From: Todiramphus chloris collaris | Taxonomy: Eukaryota; Chordata; Aves; Coraciiformes; Alcedinidae | Assembly (NCBI GenBank): GCA_025345505.1 | Contig: JANVCC010000076.1 | Span: 13,284,057-13,348,056, forward strand | Direction: 5' to 3' | DNA length: 64,000 nt | Part shown: positions 45,726 through 61,000 of the stretch, in pieces | Layout: every line of letters begins with the position of its first letter | Position numbering within the stretch: position 1 is the first letter of the stretch | Made by a program: the position numbers and the translations under genes | Notes under the pieces: generated by a model | Databases searched by the model: none | What the model was told of the DNA's origin: nothing | What the model saw: only the letters and a program-made list of their open reading frames with translations

Positions 45726-48700
45726 GTAAGTGCTTCTCTGCAACTTTTCATTGACACAGACTAGCACTTTTGATCCATCAGCAGTGCTTGGTGCACATTC
45801 CCAAGGGAAATTCTTTGAAATGTACCTTCGTCTTGATCACTGACCTCAATCTGGTCCATACCATAAGCACTAGTGCAAAGAGCTGCAGTTGCTTTGTGCA
45901 GAACCTTATCTGATTACCAGATTTCAAAGCAGCTAAACCCAGGTTAATCCACCACATAAAAGGGTCAAACTATTTTTAATGCAGGTTCTTTCTTTTAAAA
46001 CCTAACAAGGGGCCTAAAATTCAGACCAAAATTTAGCATAGCGTTTTTCTGTCACAGAGCCAGTCTGCTACAGTTTATCATGGAAGATTATAAGAATATT
46101 ATTCTACAAATAATAGAGCATTGGAAATACTTAGGAAAAAAAATCAAACATACATATGGATGCAAGAAAATCTGATGAATACAACAAAAAGCCTTACAAA
46201 CACATGCATGATGAAAATGGAATAGCTTAATCTATTCATAAGCAATTAGCAATTATTACTTCATTCTGATACTACTAATATATCCTACAAGGACATTAAT
46301 GTCTTATATTTTGCTCAAAATAATGACTAACAAAGACTACACATAAAGACTAATTCATTTATCTACTTCATTTGACACAGAAGTTGCTTCATAGTAAGCT
46401 GTGTAAGTTCTTTTTTAAAACCCATAGCATCTGCAATAGTTAAAAAAATATAAAAACATAAAAGTTTAGGGATTGGGAGCTCCAGCTGCTGGGAGAATGA
46501 AAGAAACCTCATGACATAAGAAAGCAGGAATTATATTTCATTCACCTCTTTTGCCACGGTGAAAAAGAGAGTCAATAGGATCCAGATGTTTGTTCTGGGT
46601 GTTAAAGAGTGTCTACTTGGTAATTACTGTTTGAGACAAAAGCTTTTCCTTTATAGGGCTGAAATAATTTATTTAATCCAGAAGAACTCAGAAATATGGC
46701 AACCTTCTTATATTACTCTTCAGGGTGGTGGACATAGTTTAACATTTTTTCACATTTTTGGTACTTAACATGAAGTCACATGATGTTATCCAATGGCCAA
46801 ACAAATCAGAACATTATAATCCAAAGAGTATATAAATACAATAATGATAGAAGTAAATAAAGTATTAGAATAGCAAGTTAGGTTTCTTACCAAGTCGCAC
46901 TACATTCTGGTTTTTTGTAATGTTATTTGTCAATACAGTTACAATTTGCTTGTAATTATTTTCAGTTAAATGAAAATGATTCTGTTTTTCTTTTTAATCA
47001 GGGGAGAAACTGAAATTTTGAGCACAAGGCATATTGCAACTACCCAAAATATTTTTATTCCTTTTAAACTATGTACACTTACTTGCATCCAAATCCCTAT
47101 CTCTGAGCTCATAAATTTCCCGATTCCACTCCCAGGAGTGGTTAGAAATATGAAGGATCCAAGCATCTGGGGAGAAGAGAGATGTGTCACCACTGGCCCT
47201 CCACAACTCCACCAAGGCAACAAGCTGTGAAAGCACCCTGCTCCTCTAGACCAGCTCAGGCTTTTGGAAATACACCAAGCAGAGTCAGAGGTTTAAATCA
47301 GTCATCAGCAGACACTTAGGCAAACATTACAACACAGCATTAACACCACTACTCTCAGAAGCATCAGGTGGAAAGACAAGTGTAACAGAAAAGAGACGAG
47401 TGGTAAATAGCTACAAAATCTTGCATGCAAGTTTCCATCACTATATTAAAGGAGAATGGAGTATATATTTACAGCACATCCCCTTTCTTAATCCATTTTA
47501 CAACGTTAACGGTAAGAAAGAAAGGAAAAAAAAAAAAAAATCATGTGCCAGTTTTTCTTTATTTCCCTAACTGCTCATCATTAGTGCTTCTCTGACATGG
47601 ACAAGTGTCATGCTGCACAACCAGTGCAAATTCAACAGCAGCATAAAAACAATTATACTTGTAAAATTATTTGAGCTCTTGAAGACAAAACCAAAAAAAA
47701 ACCCACAAAAAAACCAGTACTTTTGCAAGAGGACTGCTTCTTCTTGAGCAGGGTTAGAATAGAATGGAATTTATTCAACTGCAGGACACAGACAGATGTA
47801 GTAACAGGAACACACAGGGAATGCTCTGTCCTTACCTCTTCTTGCTTTAGTCTCCTTGCCATAACCCTAATAATACAGACATCACAGGTATAAAGTGAAA
47901 GCCTCACTGGTAACAATAACTGCAGAATTCTCACCCCTGTAGTGGACAATCCACTGTGATATCTGTCAAGTCTTCTAAACTCCAGCATACTGACAATACA
48001 GTGCAAATAATTAACACAACTCGTCAGGCTGATGCCAATCTTATGTGTAACACTTGACTTGAAAGACCCTGGATAGTGTGAGCCATACAGTGGAGAAACC
48101 TACAGCTCCAGTTAACTGAGTCTTTATAGGCAAATGCCATATGCTCCTTGTGCACCTATATTATGCAAATAGAAGTTAAGAAGTAGACGAAGACCAGCAT
48201 TTCTAATTGAACATGCTTGCAATGGGCATTTAATTTGCAAAGACTAATTTATTGCCAAATGCTGCACATCCATACAAACTGTGACAATGTTTGCCCACAT
48301 CTGACTTGTAGTATTGGAATTAATCATACGTCACTGCAAAGCCTGAGCTATATCTCAATTCCTCTATAAAGAGGTAGCATACATGGCACAAAACTTAAAA
48401 GCTTCTGGAACAGGTCCTACTGAAACTTCCCTGAGGTGATCAAGAAACTATAAACTACAGTGAGGCTTTAATCTCTATCACCCTCCCAATTAATGAATGA
48501 AGAATGGGAGGAGCTCTTCTAGAAGGACAGACACCGACATGTATTTTGGTACAGAAGGGCTATACCAGCACACTGAAGTTTGACTGGAGACAGGGTAAGA
48601 ATGAACCCAAAATACCAACACCAGGTGTAGGAAGCTGTCTGGAGGCTCACATCTCAGGTAAGATGCAGGACATTTCAACCAAAGTTGAAATTCAATTCAT

Positions 48701-50523
48701 AATATTCATGAAGATGTTGCAACAAAGATGTCTTCTGCAAAATAGTGCTTCAAGTAGAAGCAAAATAATATTTAGAAGTATAATAAAAATCTAAAAAGAA
48801 GACAAAAAAACCCCAAGCAAGTTTAAGTGAAATCCTATTAATTTCAAAGGGTTCAAAAATGTGTTGTAATGTTTTGTTGACTAATGATTTTTTCAGAGCT
48901 TTGTAGATGAGGAAAATTTGGAGTTAAATCTCTTGTAATACCCCTTTTAAAAAAAAAAAAAAAAGAGAGAGAGAAAAAGAAATTAAAATCCAGTCTGTAA
49001 CAGCCTGTGTATAAGATAAAGAATGAAGGAAAAAAACAATCAATCAGACCCCAGTGTTTAGAATGATTTAAGAAACTACTTAATTGCCTAAATTATTCTG
49101 CCCATTTCTAACATTTTTATGTGGAGTAGGATGAGGAAACAGCAAAAACATTCCTGTTGGTTAGAAGACTGAAACTTCTAATTAAACTATTTACATGAGG
49201 ATCCTACTTCTAGTAGTAGCAGCTAACATATGAAGACAAACTTTTTTTGAAACCTAACTCTCTGTGTAAGGAACATCATAGATTCACATTACCAATGTTC
49301 CTCATTGCTAAGGATATGCACGAGTAATATGTTTAGAAATTACTTGAAAACAGAAACCTCATTTCATTCAGTAGTCCCTCAATATTTGTAGCTGTATTTG
49401 ATGACAATGCAGTGAAACACCATATAATCAGCAAAGGCTTTGGTCTTAATCTTTCTGTAACTTAAAGCTCTGCTTGCAGCTAAGAGACCATAACGATACT
49501 GTTGTTTTGATTATCACTGCAATGTATTAACATGGAGTTAGTCTGCAACAGAAGTTAATATTTTTAGCTTTGTTTTTTTTTTTAAATGAAGTGTTAGAGT
49601 GCCTGCAAAGGACCCCATAGAGCTACAAATATGTTACTAAATGTACTTTTCTAGATTCAAAATAATCTCCCTTTATAGACAATAAAAAGAAATATTTCTA
49701 GGGTGTAATTCATTTTATCACAAAGCAGGCGTCTGAAACAGGTCAGAAGAATCTCACCCTAATTTTTTCTCTTTCTACAAAGATTTTTAAATAGAACTTG
49801 TTCAGTAGCTAAGGGGCAAGTGCCTACCTCAGGAAAGTCCCATGCCCAGTTCCTGGTAAAGCCTCTAGGGTTGTTGGCATCTTCACACTTAGGTGCAAGA
49901 ATCATACCATTATCATTTGAGTTTTGGTTTGTTGTTCTGGGTTTTTTTTAAATATGCCTACAAACCATTTTAGTGCCACTATGAGCACTTTATATCCTGT
50001 TTTTCTTCACAGAAGTGGAAAAAAACCCGAAGGTTGACAAGTGAAGCTTGAAAAGTGTCTTCAGAGCACATTGAATAGAATAAAAGCTTCCCAGAAAAAT
50101 AGGACTCTCTCCTCATCTTTCCTTCCCTGTTAACAGATTAGTAGTAATGTCCGACTATTCTGTCACAAAAGTTATCTGTCATTTTAGAGGACTGAGTTGA
50201 GAAACAGAGATTGTGTTTCAACATACAAAATCTTCTATGGAATAAAAGAGGTTAAAACATATGATTATGTTAATGAAATTCCCAAAATGAATATTTAAAC
50301 AAGTGAAGATAAGTCTTCATACATGTTTAGCTTTGCAGCAGCCTGGAGAAAAAGAGAAGCATATTTTATGCCAACCTAAAGACTTCTCATAGTGCTTTTG
50401 TGGAAATCATCACCAATATTCCCCATCCTGACTGCAAATATAGGGCCTACATATCTTGGCAGGAAGAAAGAAAAGTCAGGGAACAAAGTGACATTTAGGC
50501 TCTACAAAGACAGAAAGGTGCAG

Positions 50524-50559
50524 CAAGTACCCTTTTTAGTTCAAGTACCCTTTTAGTTT
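50524..50559. repeat. 18-bp tandem duplication
   Basis: CAAGTACCCTTTTTAGTT is followed at once by CAAGTACCCTTTTAGTTT, then GTTTAGTTTAGG-like sequence. Recent replication slippage is the simplest explanation. Confidence 0.85.
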
Positions 50560-53500
50560 AGTTTAGGGACTAAAATTCATCAAGATCATTACTCTTGTTT
50601 CTCATGTTCTTGGTGCTACCACATTTTCCTTGTTTAGCTTAATTGTTCAGCATCTCCTACAGACCAGCGGGCACGTGAGCAGAGTCAAGGAAACCACATA
50701 GTCACACTAAGTTCAGTTCTTGTGAATCCACAACTGCTATTTTGCTTAACATAGTTGTGAAGGCCACTCCCCACAACCTTACAGTCCAGAGCATGGAAAC
50801 AACCATCCTATCCCTTTACTATAAATACCACGGTTATCAAATATAGCCAGTGTTGAAGTTCACAATAGACTACAAAATTATACTTGCTGCAAAAGCCATA
50901 GTGGTTCTCCATTTCCACTCGCACACAGTTTTAATCAGAGTATTTGCATGGAGTTTTGGCTGCTTGAAGACAAGTACTGGAGATGATACTATACATGGCA
51001 CACAATCCTGGAACAGGGGACCACAGAAACAGCAGCCCAGTATGTCACCACTGCATTCCTCCCCTACTTTCCCACACTGGCATTTTGTGCTGAAATACAG
51101 GGGACTTTTTTCCTCCCCTCCTTCACACAGGTGGAGAACAGGAATTCTGTATTTAAAAGTTCAAGGAAAACAGGGTAATGGTAAGGAGTCAACTATCAAG
51201 GACAGTATCATGTAGCTTATTATTACAAAGTAAGCATCCAATTAGCAAAGGAATATTGTAGGCAGGGAAGAAATACTAAACAATAAGAAAGTAAAATAAG
51301 CCAGGGACAAATAATTCAACTCACTAAAATCTAACCACCTTTGCTGCAAATATATTTCAACATCATTTTTTGCACCTTTATATTGCACATATATACCATG
51401 AACAGACAGATTTTCTTCAGAGAGTTTCATTCAAACAAGGTGTATCTTAGTTATTAAAAAATGTGGATGTAAATACATGGCAGCAGGAGAAAAGAAGGAA
51501 GAGAAGGAGGAAAGATAGAAGCAAAGTTCCCAATTGCTTCTCAACAGTCAGGAGAAAATATATTGCAGTCTCTACTGCCAGCATAACTTTGGAGTTAAAC
51601 AGCAAGAGGTTTATCAGTTGCTGACACCAGAGAATCATGAGACCAAGGTGATAGAAACATCAAGGTTGCCCCAGTCCTGCAAGCACCCTCTCTTGGGTGT
51701 TGACTATTTCAGGGCTTTTAGCCTCTGTCAGTGCACAGGTTCTTTTTTCACCTAATGTCCTGGTTGTCCTAGAAATTTATGGGTGACCTTAGGTCTTGTT
51801 CGTCACCAATAATAAAAAAAAAACCACTTGTGTTTTCACCCAAGTTCATCCACTGTTTACCTGTTCTTTTGAGTTGCCCAGGCCTTTGGCACTGCCAAAA
51901 GTAGATGCCTAAGTTGATGCCAACACTAAAGCATCTACATAACAAAGGAGAGGTGTTTACTTATAAAACAGATTGAAAAAGCACAGTCCTTATATTCTGT
52001 TTAATAAAACATAGTTATATGCACATACTTTGCAGCCGATGTTAAAAATAGGAAAAAAAAAAAAATCTGATTTTGCACCTAATTTGACCATACTAAAAGG
52101 GAAAAGAATCCCAGGAAATTACAACCATAGTACCTTATACGTGGGTCAAAATGATTGCGAGAAGTACTAATTCAGCAAACCCAATTTTTATTTCCATTTA
52201 CTTGGAAAGAGATATTATCTTAATTACCCACCATATATATGTAAAAAAACCATACCTTATGGATTTACTTTAAGTAATTTTATTCCAAGATTTGAAGTGC
52301 TGCCTTTAAATGTTTAAAATTACATATTTTTCCAGATCTTGATCTTGGAAAATCAAATATTAAAGTAATGCTTGTAAATAGTTTTTCTTGGCATCCCTGT
52401 AATACTGCTATGATGTCCAAAATGTGATGACATTTGCACACTTAAAAGATGCAGTTTTATTATGCCTAATATACCACAAATGTGTAGAGAAATCTGAAGA
52501 CAGGGACTGAAATAACTAAACTTGAATAAACATCGATTTGCAATTTCAACTAGCTATTGATTACTTTCTTCTGAAACACTGTCAGACAAATCATTCCAAA
52601 TACCCAATGGTGTACACAACATGGCACATCAAATCAGTGCAGGTAGAAGTACTTTGCTTGTAGAACAGGAGCAGTTTAGAAATAGCCATGCATTTAGAGG
52701 TTCCAAACCACTATGCTTGTTCCTATGCTTAACCAGTAACTAACATGAGTAATCCCTATAGAGCTGTAAAAGGCTCCTGGCAAAAGCCAAGGAGCAAATG
52801 TTTGCAAAACAGTATTTTAGTCATCCGCTCCAATGCATTTGCCTCATTTTAGAAAACCACAGTTAGTGATGTCAGTTTAGTGTTAGGTATTCAGGCATCT
52901 TGAACAGATCAGTCTGAAAGTGTTTTTTTTTCTCAGAAATGTCATTTGGCTCCCCCTTCCACTCTGAGGTACTGATCTTTCCTGAAAGGGTTAAGCGGGT
53001 GGCTGAGACTCTGCACAAAGGGGAAGATTTTCTTCTGGGCTTGCCCATAACTGCCCAGACCTTGGCACAGCTAAACAAAGAGCATGGACCCAAGCTCTGC
53101 CAGAGTCTGCAAAGGTGGTGATCCCCTTCCTTGCCAGGATTTCTCAGCCTACAAAGCGTTCTTTTTTCCTTATCACTCTTATTTGTGTTCTTCAAAAAAA
53201 ACCAAACCCCACCAATCCCCACTCTAAATCCCACCCATCTGGGAATGAAGCATCACCTTTACTGGAGCTCCTGGCCAAGGAACAAAACATGACTTTAAAT
53301 TCTCATCTCTGCTGAAGGTGATAGGACATGAAATGTAAACTTAACACATTTGCAGGGCTCTCTGGCATCTATCTCCACAGAAGTAACCCTGCTTGTATTT
53401 AAAAATTACTTTCCAGGTCAGTAAGAGTGAGAAAGAAAGAGATCAAAAGCCATCTTTTAGTCAGTGTTAAAAATTTGGATCCAGAGAGTGCAAATGTAAC

Positions 53501-56500
53501 TACATAGCCTAAGAGTTAGAACTTTTATTCGGTATAAGGACAACCAGCCAACCACACTTCATATTTTACATTAAACATGCCGCCATTTAAATGGCTAATT
53601 GAACAATTCCACAGGCAAAACTGAGAGTGCTCCATCACAGAATACATTTTCACTCCATGACTTAAGGAATTCCTGCCAGAGAGAGTTAAGTAGGGTTCAA
53701 ACCTTTCCAAGGGACTTCAGACTTTCTTTTCCAAAACCTGAGCAAATATTCTGACCTCTAACTAGATTTTTGTATCCCTTTTCAAAGGTTATTTTTCCAA
53801 CAGTGTTTTCTTTCCAAGAACCATATAAAGGGTACAAGCTACTGATGGGGTGGATACACTGCAGCCATATTTTGGAGGAGCTGTTAATTTGTTCTTTTAA
53901 AATAAGCACGTGTGGCTTATGTCATAGGAACAAAACTGAATTTAAACACTGTTCAGTATCCCATTAAGTATCTGATTAGCTGTACTTGTCAGATTATCAC
54001 ATTAACTGACACTGGATTTATTAAATTTGATTAAACCAAATACAGGCAGTTGGAAAAGGAATGCTAGAAAACAGTACCTGTCTGTGTCTTACATTGCTTC
54101 TTCCTTAAGGGCAACCAAAGGCTGATACAGTTTCAAAATTGTCATTTCAAAACTTTCTGGATCTCGGCCACAGAACATTCTTTTCAAAATTGCTACAGAC
54201 TCAGATCACTCAGACATAGGTCACACAGAGACAAAACCAAAATCCAGGGAGACACATTCAAGTAGTTGCTGACTTTTGATACAGCTCAGAAGTGGACACA
54301 AACATCCACAGGTCTAGCAATAATATTCTTTATCCCTCAGCCACCATTAGACATAAAAACCTACAAAAATATTAAATAATCTATTAATTTTCTCAGAGGC
54401 TACATAAATACTTTAAAACATTTGTAGTCTGTGTTTTTCTCCTATCCCTCCATGCACTGAAGATTTTTTTCACTTTAAAGCATACTCTTCTTACCCTTTG
54501 TGACAATGGAGATCACAGTTCAGCAACTTACTTCTTTAAATCAAGGACACCTTACTGCCACAGGAGCACAAAGGAAAAGAGGAACACAAAGTTCACAACT
54601 CCACACACACTGGAAGACCTCTGAAACACATGCCAACTGCCCAGCTTGTGGGATTGCATGAGCAGAAAGCATCCTAGCAGGTGTTTGCAATTGTTGTCAG
54701 CTGAAGAGCAGCAGCAAGATGTCATTGCAGCCAACTGCTGAAAAACTACTCCAGGACTCTCACCAGCTTCTCTCCAACTGCCTTTAAAAGACCAGGTCTC
54801 TGAAAAAAGATACCTCTACAAAGACACCGGGGAGAGAATAGTGTAGGGAGTGAGTATCAATGCCTTTTTCTGTCTGGATTAGTATATTTCTGTTATATCA
54901 GGTGGGCTTCTGGTTTAGGCTTTGTTTTGTAAAAATCCCAAACCAACAAAGAATGACACACATGTTCCCTCTGCAGTGATATGAGTCCTTTCATAAGAAA
55001 CTTAGACTTTTTCAGATTTTGTCAGTGCCTGGAAGTTCTTGTTGTGTGCATGCAACAGGTCAGCATGACTGTCAGCAGCTGTGTAGCCAATACCCAGATG
55101 TGGAGAGAAGCTAAAGAGGCTGGCTCCTCACATCCCCGAGACACAGCCAGCCCAGCATAGGAACAGACCTGCAGGGCCCTAAGATACACCTGCGGGAACA
55201 GGCAGGTGTTGCCAATTCAAGTTTAGGTACCAAAGAAAGAAAATTTGTTTTCACTTTTTGATAAATACTTTGTAACCCTTAAATCCTTGTAAGGTCTTCT
55301 CTGGAGCAGGCCACAGTTAGAAAACTTGGGGTTATTTAATTTGTTTTCTCAATAATATGGTTAATGACAGAAAATAGATATATAAACATTCTTACTTATC
55401 AGAGATGTGATAAGATTTACCCATGACATTTTTTACTACACAGGCAATGAAATTATTTACATAATATTTACATTTTTTTTAATATCTTGCAATTCCTGAA
55501 AATATGAAACAAGCAAGTCTTAAAATAAGGATTGTGGAAGTAGGATTTCTTATTCACAAATAAATTATTGACAGAAAGACAAATATTTCACATAATGCTG
55601 TTACATTTTGAAACTGCTTTAGGTAGAAGTTCCTCTATCCCTTCTCCATTTGCAGTTCACTTACATGTTGCTCATGTTTTTTATATATGGTTACTAGGTA
55701 TGACCATTTTAAGAGTTTAATGCAATCTCAAGCCATTAACATTTTAGAAAATCCCAATACCAACCTACCAACTTTTCATGGAATTAGTGTATGTATGGCT
55801 TAATATTCCAGTACTGAAAATAAATATGAGTTTCCGATCCATTAACACTTATACCATGTATTAACTAGTAGTTGTAATGCAAATAGCTAGGTTTTCAGAT
55901 TAGACATGGTGGAATTAATAGCTATTAGTTTCATAGGTGTGAAGAAGCACAGAAGATGCATATTTTTGAGACAAATTTTGGCATTGATTCACTGTTCAGT
56001 TTTCTGTTTGAAAATTATAGTTGCTGAAATATAGTTAAAACGATGCTATTGTGCATCTTCCAGCTTTGGTAAATTAACCTGCTTTGTTATTCTTAGGAAA
56101 ACTGTAAGGTCATGTAATTTTGCAATGTCAAATATCTGGTACAGGAAAATTTTGGCTTCATCAGGATAAAAGAGTAAAACAAAAAATAAATCTGATTTTC
56201 AAGACAAAAAAAAAAAAGATTTTATAAATATCCATTATAATAGAAGAACAGATGGAAGAAAAAAAAACAGAAAACTGTTATTGCATGCTGTAACTATTTC
56301 ACATTGTTACTGTATATTGACAAAAAAAGCAGGCAGAGAATTTATTGGTGTTTTTTCTTGGACTCATTGCCATGTTTTTAAGAACATGGGAATCTTTTAA
56401 CTTTACATCAGATTTTCAGTGTTTTTAGAAATCTTATGCTAGCAATGAATTTCTGTTTAGCACAAATAAGCAGTAGGATTTTATTGTGATTGCAGATCTT

Positions 56501-57462
56501 GACCTTTTCTCAATTCAGTTAATAAGCAAAACTGGACAGACACACAGAAAACCACGCATAGAACACAGTTATGCATTTCTGATACCCTTCTATAATCAAA
56601 TGGAATGAACCCATCCAACAGAATACATACTTTCAAAGATTATGGGAGAAAATTTTTAAGTGACTGAGACAGTGGGAATTCCTTCACCTTTTCAATATGC
56701 CAGTAAACAAATAATAAAACAAACCAACCAAAGCCTTCTGAAAACAAAATCTTGCAGGACTAAATAGAAGATCTGAGTAGCCCATAAAGCACAGTGATGG
56801 CAGTTACAAGCTTTATCAAGAAACAGTGCTGAGATCAAGTGATACACAGCTTAAGGAGTGCTATATCTTGAGGTAAATGTTATTTTTAAAATATCTCTTG
56901 TCATCTTACCTCATTGTGAGCCATTGAATTAAAAATGAATCTTACCAATTGACATCAGGCTATTATCTGCCACCTCTAAATAGGTAGTGAATCAACATGC
57001 AACGTATGACCACATGTGGCTTTTTATTGCATTCTCTGATGCAAGAACAAATTATTAGTATTATTTTCAGTTTGTATACCTTTCCAACCAGTACCCTTAG
57101 CAAAAAAAAAAAAGCAGATTTATTTTAAAAGCAATCTTAAAATCGTACTTCTGCCTCTCAGATAAATAATCACAGTTTGCTGAAAAACAGCATAAAGAAA
57201 TCAAGGCTATTCTTCACTTGTTAATTTTTCATTTATAAGTTTGTGTGATTTTACATTTTAATCTCAGTCATCCAAACATTAGGAAGTCACATAAAAAGTT
57301 TCATTGTGGTTGCTATTTTTGACAAAGTATTTGTCTGGGGTTTTTTGAATTGCATTTTATTTATCCTGGAAAAGAAAGCTTACACTTCTAAGCCATGCAC
57401 AGAAAGCTATGTATCATCCTTGAAAGCCAAATGTAAAGCTTAGAGGCCTCTGGAAATGCCTA

Positions 57463-58017
57463 ACTAGTTTTCTGAAGAATTAAAAATACTATTTGTTGAA
57501 ATATTAGTTCACCATGTTTCTTGTAGGAGACAGGAAAAAAAAAAAAGCATGAAACATCAGAAAAATATAAACTACAATTCCTGTGTTGATTCAAGAAAAA
57601 TATGAGAAAGTTAAAAATAGAATGATTGTTTTCATGTGAAAGAGTGGCAGTACGTTGCTCCCAGAGACAGTGAGTGACAGCAGATGGTACTTCTCCAGAG
57701 ACTATAATTGCTGGTACAGCAGATAACCATTGTTTTGCTCGATAGACAGACAAATCCCACAGGTTAGGGTAGCAGAGGTAGAAACGTGGCCTGCCATGGT
57801 GGCAATGGACACAGTGTGCTACATGGACCTTTACACATTTGCCTTCATCTATCCTCCAGCTCAAGCACAGTTGCTTGTGCAATGATGCGGGCACCACATG
57901 AGGAGAGATCTCTTTCTTTGCAGGGATCTCAATGTAGCCTAGAGGTTGAATTTCAGTTTCTCTTACCCAGTCACCTATTTTCTCTGCAAGATACTTTGTC
58001 TTAATGAGGACAAAGAA
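57463..58017 (-). other. Long stop-free frame, unknown
   Basis: 185 codons without a stop on the minus strand, the longest open stretch outside repeats in the window. It begins after TAA at 58018-58020 and contains no Met codon, so it cannot be a stand-alone gene read from ATG. Its first two thirds have a protein-like composition, for example KYLAEKIGDWVRETEIQPLG and CYPNLWDLSVYRAKQWLSAV with several Cys, His and Trp. The last third is Phe-rich and looks like ordinary AT-rich DNA. No family is recognised. It could be a decayed coding exon or retrocopy, or chance. Confidence 0.15.
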
Positions 58018-61000
58018 TTAAATAGTGAAATATCCATCTGTGCTACCACCAAAAAACTGAACAAGCTCTCCTAACAAGAAAACTGTACCTGACATATCTT
58101 GCACTGCATCTGATTAAAATCAGGGGGCAGATTCTTAGTTGTGATGTAGCTGCTTTTTGCCACTCTGCACTGCTGCACTTCTAGCCAATGACTGCAGTCA
58201 AGATGAATCTTATAAAAAGCCTAAATCAGGGCAGTCTTCAAGTTGTTTTATGATTTGTGGAAGGCAGCTCACTCTGCAGGGGACCACAAGTACAGGAAGT
58301 GGAAAGATAGGCTGCTGTTAAAAACTTGGTGATTCTGTGCATGGTAACTGCAAACTGGTTTAACCTGGAGCCATCTATCGTCACTCATCCAGTTGAAGAG
58401 TCGAGGAATTTAAGGAATCTTTGAAAGTAAGAAAGAATTTGATATTTTGCTCCCAGGAGCTTCATAGTGTGTAGCTCTGATGATGGGAGAAATATTACTT
58501 CAAACTTACAGCAGTGCAAGTAAGAAAGTAATGGAGGCTGGCATCCTGCCCCTTTTTATTTGCATTCCAGAAACCATTTTTTCACCATCTGTGATCCTGT
58601 TGCAATATCTACATGGGAACAAATATTACCTTCAAACTTTATCATAGATAAGACCACACATGGCAGAAGGCACAAAAACCAAGCTCCCTGGGGCCCTTTT
58701 CCCAGATGTGGCTGAGTCTCCCCCTCTCATGTGTAACCAGCTGATCAGCTGCTGTAAGAGCAGCTCCCTCAGTTCCTTCTCCCCACATAACTGGGGGCAG
58801 CAGGGACACAGTCATTCTGCATAGTAAGAGAGGAGCTGAAAGAGAAATTTTTATGGTCAGACTTCTGTAATACATGAATATCCTTTCACACTGCCAGAAG
58901 AGAGATAAACTGGCTGTACAGCCACTTTACGCCAGACCAAAACACCATAATAAATCAGTCCTGCTTTGTCAGGTCTGGCAGTGTGAGCTGTGGTGCCTGA
59001 TTCAGGTGCTTCTCAGCAGCTTTGTGTAAAGAAAGTGCCTGCCTGAAGATACATCTACAAAGCCAGACAGTTCATTGCCCATGGGAAGCAGGCAGCTCTC
59101 ATATCACCCTTGCTCCCCTCACAGTGCTTTGATTTTAGTAGTGTGCCAAAACGTCAGACCTATCTATATTCAGGCACAACTTTTGCATGGAAATCTCTGT
59201 ATAGTAGGCAGCTTTCTGGCTTGTTTTTCATTACAAATCTTACAGGAGAAGAGCAGCAGTTTCAAAGGCTTTTACAAGGAAGCCTCAGGGCTTGTTTGCC
59301 AGACTTCAATGGATATGTTTGAAGCATGGTATATGGAGGCTGAACTGCCTGACTCTAATTAACATTAATAGAGTCAGGAGGCTAAATGCCTGTGCACCAT
59401 TCTGATGACATACCCAGAGCATCTGGCAAGTAGCCTGCTGCCATTTCTAAGTCCTTTTGGATATGATGCTTCCATCATCTTTATCAGGATGTCAAAATAA
59501 AACAAAGAGGGACAGCCTAGTTTCCTTCAGCTAAGACACTGTGCAAATTACAGTAACTGGGGGGGGGGACGGTTGCCTCAATTTTAAGAAATAACTTTTC
59601 CACTTCCATATAAACTTCCTTATGTGTAAGGTATCTAACAGCAATTCAAAACCTAATTGAAAAAAACACATAGCAACATAGACAACATGCTGCTAGCAAC
59701 CCCTTGGTTTAGTCTAGCGTTTACACTGGATTCATTGTCCCACCAAAATTCTAAGATATTTGGATTATATATACTCCTTGAAAATTACAGATAAAAGAGG
59801 TACTTTTATAGGATCAAATATGAGGCTGTTGAATGTCTGAAGCAAGTAGCTAATTTAAAATTTAACCTGTATTTAAAAAAATAAATTTAAAAAAATTCCT
59901 TCATTCTCTGTGAACACCTGCATGTTTTATCACACACATTTTCATTGGAAACAATCTGTTAAATCTGTAAAATTATTATACTGTAGTCCCATAGTATGTC
60001 ACACTGTGGCAGTAGCTTTGATCTCAGCCCCTGGGAAACATTTTTTCATGTGGGCAGTGGCAACAGCTGTAAATACAATGTTAATGCTATCAGGGTATTA
60101 AATTTCCCTTCTATTTTACTGGCTGAAGTCTGAGGGGTTATACAGTGCTGCACTTCCCATATAACACGCTTTCAAGTTTCTGAAGTTTTGAGATAATCTA
60201 GCAAATGGACTTAGATACCTTTACAGGGCTGTTACAAGTGGAAAAAAAAAAAAAAAAGGAAAATATACTTTGTTGATAAATCTTAATCTCTCAACATCTT
60301 GATCCTCTTCTCAGTTGCCTCACAATCCATGGTTTTTCTGCTTTAGCCTGATTAGAAACAACTTGTTGATTAAATTACTCTGTTACACCCTACTGTATGT
60401 TTGAGTTTTTCACATGTGTAGTCCAACTTTGATGAAAAAAAATAAAAGGCTTTTTGAGATATTATCTCTATCTCTGATGGTTGCCTCATAAATAACAACA
60501 CTAAAAATTCTAGATCATATACTGACTTCACCATGCAGCAACAGCACAAAAATCTGCCCTTAGCTTGCCACCACTCTATGTAGCTTATCAACCATCACAC
60601 ACCCATTCCAACTATACCTTAAGTCAGTGGTATAAAGATTAGATAATGCTCTGAGCAGTGTAAAGGATAACCTGACCTAGCCCTCACTGAGAGAGCTATG
60701 TTAATACTACTCTAACCCCTACAGTTTTGTTATGATGTGGTTGTTTTGCAGTAATATCTTACTTGTTCAAGTTTTATATTGGGAAAGTTGTAAAGATTAG
60801 TCCCTTCTTTTATCTTCCATGTACTAAGTATACATCTTTTATAAGAATATTTATTAATCAACATTTTGAAAAAAACAAGCAGCACACGTTCTGTTAAGCA
60901 AAATTTTACACAGATAGTGACTTTTGCCTTTCAAGAACACTCACATTAAAACATCTTAAGAAAAGTTGTTATGCCAAATGGCCATGCAAACACTCTGAAG

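Noticed and set aside
47653-48006. 117-codon minus-strand frame with hydrophobic stretches
   Set aside because: Composition follows the AT-rich DNA, ends in a Phe/Lys-rich tail, no family recognised.
50850-51215. 121-codon plus-strand frame
   Set aside because: No family resemblance, no splice or promoter context, and within the length expected by chance in 64 kb.
55877-55884. Octamer ATGCAAAT as a POU-factor site
   Set aside because: About two occurrences are expected by chance in a window this size; no supporting context.
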